64,000 bases of DNA. It comes from Balneolaceae bacterium (GTDB lineage: Bacteria > Bacteroidota > Rhodothermia > Balneolales > Balneolaceae). A program made the translations under genes and the position numbers. Below, piece after piece: positions 61,111 through 64,000 of the stretch. The stretch lies in the NCBI GenBank assembly GCA_006969905.1, contig CP030887.1:1532001-1596000 (forward strand), written 5' to 3'. Positions within the stretch are counted from its first letter, which is position 1. Each line of letters opens with the position of its first letter. Below the pieces are notes generated by a model. That model made no database searches. It saw nothing but the letters and a program-made list of their open reading frames with translations, and had not been told where the DNA came from.

Positions 61111-61266
61111 GAATTTAAATTCGTTTTCAGCAGAAATTTTACTGCCTATCAAAGGAACTCTTCCTGATTTTAAAATCAGGTCATTCCTGCGAAGGCAGGA
61201 ATCTGAATTTAAATAGGGGCCAATAGGCTTTTGCTAAATCCAGATCTCGGGCATCCGCCGCGAGAT
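61111..61266. repeat. REP-like hairpin cluster between the regulator and the FG-GAP gene
   Basis: Four symmetric elements in 160 bp: the palindrome GAATTTAAATTC (61111-61122); an 18-bp perfect palindrome (61163-61180, CCTGATTTT/AAAATCAGG); ATTCCTGC-GAAG-GCAGGAAT (61183-61202); and ATCTCG/CGAGAT (61244-61249, 61261-61266). The third and fourth resemble dispersed REP-type repeats seen in many Bacteroidota-like genomes. 61100-61385 holds no gene. Confidence 0.65.
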
Positions 61267-61385
61267 GACATTGTTCCAACATTTCGTCCATCCATGAGAT
61301 TATATTATATCCCGTAAACACGGTATAGAAGATTTGGGCTGCGGAAGCTAATCTGTATCAATCTTTCATCTTAATGGTATGTACT

Positions 61386-64000
61386 ATGAAAAACTTGATA
61401 CGAAGAAGTATTTGGGGATTTCTTGGAATCCTATTCCTTTCATTAACCACGGAATCTTTAGTAGCTCAACCGGTCTTAAAAAATCAGGTAGCTACTATAA
61501 AAACGGTAAGCGATGAAAGTCCGGAAAGCAAGGCAAACCCTTCTGATCCGGGGATTTTTGCATTTGACTTAAACGGAGATGGGATTAACGATTTTATTCA
61601 GCCATTTTTGAAATTCAAAAATCTGAGAGAAGAAGATAGCGAGGATAGTTTCGATACAATTATTCTTTCCTATGATGAATCAGGCAGAACTGTAAAGTCA
61701 GCATTTATTCCCGGACTTTATTTTGCTGTAGGTGATTTAGATGGGGATGGAATTGCCGAGCTGGCTACGCAAAATGATGACGGAGATATCGAAATTGTAT
61801 CATTCGAAGAAACTGAAGAGAGTCCTTTTGCTAAATTCGAAACTACCATAATTGAATCGCCTCCGGGTGAAAGGCCAAATGCAGGAGAAGCATTAACAGG
61901 AGATCTGGACGCAGACGGATTGAGCGATATTCTTTTTTGCGAGAACGAATTTGAATCCTACAATACATGCGTTCTGATAAACGGTGTTATGTTTTCAAAT
62001 AATGCTACAACCATAACCTCAGAAATGTTTGATTTCAGAGATCATGGTGTTGATTTTAGCCTCCCCCCACAACTTCTTATCGATAAATCCATTGCGGGAG
62101 AAGGAAACTCATTTTATGCTTTCGGTACGGTTGATAATTACTCCAGAGAAGTGATGGTTGAATTTGATATTGACGAAAATGGAGATTTAATTAGCGTTTT
62201 TGAATATGAATGGGTTGGAACTTCGAATGAAAGCCTCTATGACCGACGATATTATTTCGATGATATAGATGGAGACGGAGAGATAGAAATAATTTCTTCA
62301 GATAACCGTGAATTCCCTTTGGCCGGATTTCGAAGAATACATTTTAATAATCCGGTATGTGACTACCGGGATGTTGATTACTCAGGCGATGATCCTGTGA
62401 TTCAGAACCCGGATGTAATCAGCAATAACTGTGTGGTTGACAGGGTATTTTTTGATGATGACGATAAGCTTCGGGCAGGAGTATGGCAATCGGGTAATTA
62501 TAAGGCTTGTGATGCAGATCAAATTCCAATCGGTTGTTCTGAGCAACCGTTTATAAACAATGATCAAACTGTTTTACCCTTATCATTCGAAGCAGCTAAA
62601 ACCATTGGGCAACCACAAAGTACCATCTTTAATGGAGTAGCTGATCCGAGTGTACAAGCAAGAGGACTTCAGGCGATGAAGATTGATAAAACTTCAGGTA
62701 TAATTTTTCAGCCACTTTTTCCTTTTTCTGAAATTCTAAGAGTTGCTGAGATTTACAGAACATTAATGCTCACTTTTATAGATCAACTAACCCAAGCCCC
62801 AACAAATGCTATTAACGCCTCCTATTTTAGAGGGAATGTTCAGAATGAACAAACGTGTCAAACGTTTACTCAACCATGCGAAGTTACAAACAGCGCGTAC
62901 TATGTTGTGTTAAACTCCGCAGATGGAATGGTAAATACTGAGTCAAGAATAAGTGAATCTACGTACCAGTATATTACATCGAGTAGATTTATTGATGAGG
63001 AAGAAAATTCTGTTCCAAGAGTTGCCATAACAGCAGACGATTCAAAAAACTATATTCCAAAAAAAGAAGACCTGGAATTTGATGAACTAGACAAAACGAG
63101 AGCTAAATCAACCGGATTGGTAGAGTATGATACGCTTTTAGTATCTACTGAAGTAAACCTGGAGCCATTGGGTAATTTCGACGAGACCTTCACTTCTCTT
63201 ACGGTAAAAAACATAGGTGATATTGATGGTATTCCTGGCGAGGAGCTTTTGATTGGGAGTAATTCAATGGCGTCAGGAGGTCAGGCTGTAAATAAAGCCT
63301 GGATTTATCTTGGAGAGAATATTACATATCAGGAGCCGGATTACGAGATAGACTTCGCTAATGACAGTACGATTGATGCCAGTAGCTTTATATCGTTAGG
63401 CAGAGTTGCAGAAGGGTTGGGAGATATCAATGGAGATGGAATAGGAGACTTCGCGGTCGGCCTTCCGCTTTATGATCAGCGCTTTGATGGTGTTTCTTAC
63501 GGAGCAGTGTATGTGTTTACAGGCATTGATAGATCTGCAGCCAAAGTTGCTACGGATACCTCCACTTTTGAAACTCCATTTTTAGTGATCAGACCCGAAG
63601 AAGCTGAGTACTCAATAGGTGAGTTTGGATCCGATATAAGCGGTGGGGATTTTGACGGAGATGGTTATAATGACATAGCTATACTGGCCGATAATGGCTC
63701 AAAATCTCCGGTTTCGCCCACTATTCGTGTATATAAAGGTGGACCAGATATGGACGGAATTCCAGATTATTTTTTGAATGTTACAGAAGAAGATGTAGGA
63801 GGGTTTAGCAGCGACACGCTTAATTCTTTTTTTGAAGCAGTTGTCCATTTTATGCCGGAAGAAGTAGGCGCAGACCACCAGGATTTGTACTTTTCTCCCG
63901 GCGCTTTTACTAAATATCCTGACGCGGTAATCTTTAAAGGAGGAGTGGATGAGCTAACAAAAACCAATAAAGCGAACACTCTGTCGCTTACCCCTGCATT
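61386..64000 (+). CDS. FG-GAP/VCBS repeat secreted protein, 3' end beyond window
   Basis: An open frame from ATG 61386 runs without a stop to the window edge, at least 871 residues. Signal peptide MKNLIRRSIWGFLGILFLSL...ESLVAQ. Repeated calcium-type Asp-rich motifs of the FG-GAP/VCBS integrin-like propeller occur: DLNGDGINDFI, GDLDGDGIAELA, GDLDADGLSDILF, DDIDGDGEIEII, GDINGDGIGDFAVG and GDFDGDGYNDIAI. It is a surface or secreted beta-propeller protein, probably with a C-terminal T9SS tail further right. A role in adhesion or glycan binding is inferred. It follows the propeller two-component pair, a possible regulator. Confidence 0.85.
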   Translation, partial: MKNLIRRSIWGFLGILFLSLTTESLVAQPVLKNQVATIKTVSDESPESKANPSDPGIFAFDLNGDGINDFIQPFLKFKNLREEDSEDSFDTIILSYDESGRTVKSAFIPGLYFAVGDLDGDGIAELATQNDDGDIEIVSFEETEESPFAKFETTIIESPPGERPNAGEALTGDLDADGLSDILFCENEFESYNTCVLINGVMFSNNATTITSEMFDFRDHGVDFSLPPQLLIDKSIAGEGNSFYAFGTVDNYSREVMVEFDIDENGDLISVFEYEWVGTSNESLYDRRYYFDDIDGDGEIEIISSDNREFPLAGFRRIHFNNPVCDYRDVDYSGDDPVIQNPDVISNNCVVDRVFFDDDDKLRAGVWQSGNYKACDADQIPIGCSEQPFINNDQTVLPLSFEAAKTIGQPQSTIFNGVADPSVQARGLQAMKIDKTSGIIFQPLFPFSEILRVAEIYRTLMLTFIDQLTQAPTNAINASYFRGNVQNEQTCQTFTQPCEVTNSAYYVVLNSADGMVNTESRISESTYQYITSSRFIDEEENSVPRVAITADDSKNYIPKKEDLEFDELDKTRAKSTGLVEYDTLLVSTEVNLEPLGNFDETFTSLTVKNIGDIDGIPGEELLIGSNSMASGGQAVNKAWIYLGENITYQEPDYEIDFANDSTIDASSFISLGRVAEGLGDINGDGIGDFAVGLPLYDQRFDGVSYGAVYVFTGIDRSAAKVATDTSTFETPFLVIRPEEAEYSIGEFGSDISGGDFDGDGYNDIAILADNGSKSPVSPTIRVYKGGPDMDGIPDYFLNVTEEDVGGFSSDTLNSFFEAVVHFMPEEVGADHQDLYFSPGAFTKYPDAVIFKGGVDELTKTNKANTLSLTPA

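Overview
The window looks like chromosome from a Bacteroidota-type bacterium, most likely Balneolota/Rhodothermota (Balneolaceae-like). This rests on large secreted proteins with lamin-tail domains and a type IX secretion C-terminal domain of the 'NYPNPFNP' kind, a CotH protein, a two-component regulator with a beta-propeller sensor, short intergenic gaps and weak ribosome-binding sites. No ribosomal RNA, CRISPR array, insertion sequence or phage module is visible. This taxonomic reading is inference; a ribosomal-protein or 16S comparison would settle it.

Layout. (1) 1-3.2 kb is an accessory patch: a DUF2971 gene packaged like an integron gene cassette between two attC-like sites, a lipoprotein serine hydrolase between imperfect direct repeats, and a GIY-YIG nuclease gene enclosed by perfect 27-bp inverted repeats. 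(2) 3.2-14 kb: two very large secreted lamin-tail proteins (the second a CotH protein), a tandem pair of small PH-like genes whose second copy is broken by an in-frame stop, aspartate-semialdehyde dehydrogenase and glycyl-tRNA synthetase. (3) 14-21.6 kb is a minus-strand run: sodium/bile-acid-type symporter, acyltransferase, Cu/Zn superoxide dismutase, then sdpR-sdpI-hydrolase-histidine kinase-DUF2721. (4) 21.6-37 kb is mostly housekeeping and transport: a VOC protein, a DUF559 nuclease beside a nested hairpin repeat, ABC-F ATPase, CNNM-type membrane protein, aspartokinase, flavoprotein, class V aminotransferase, diaminopimelate decarboxylase, Na+/H+-type antiporter, amino acid permease and HisRS. 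(5) 37.3-51.3 kb is a surface-polysaccharide locus: one UDP-GlcNAc 2-epimerase on the plus strand faces a tightly packed minus-strand operon (gatC, YfhO-type protein, three glycosyltransferases, a second epimerase, an ADH/Gfo-Idh fusion, a methyltransferase, an alpha-toroid protein and a flippase). (6) 51.4-57.4 kb: HPr and Enzyme I of a PTS, a stand-alone CBM48 protein, birA, tilS, hpt, tRNA-Ser(GCT) and a UPF0316 membrane protein. (7) 57.5-64 kb: a propeller sensor kinase with its LuxR-type regulator, a repeat-rich gap, and an FG-GAP repeat secreted protein that runs off the right edge.

How it works together: asd, lysC and lysA supply the aspartate/diaminopimelate/lysine route, though they are scattered rather than an operon. 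HPr and Enzyme I with no visible EII component suggest a regulatory PTS. The polysaccharide operon has what is needed to make an N-acetylmannosamine-type sugar nucleotide precursor, assemble a repeat unit and flip it, but no Wzy, Wzz or initiating transferase is recognised here. The most interesting signals are the three different repeat-plus-gene modules (attC-like cassette, GIY-YIG inside inverted repeats, DUF559 beside nested hairpins), the SdpRI operon with a visible palindromic operator but no toxin gene, and an intrinsic-terminator hairpin in the leader of the 1381-residue secreted protein.
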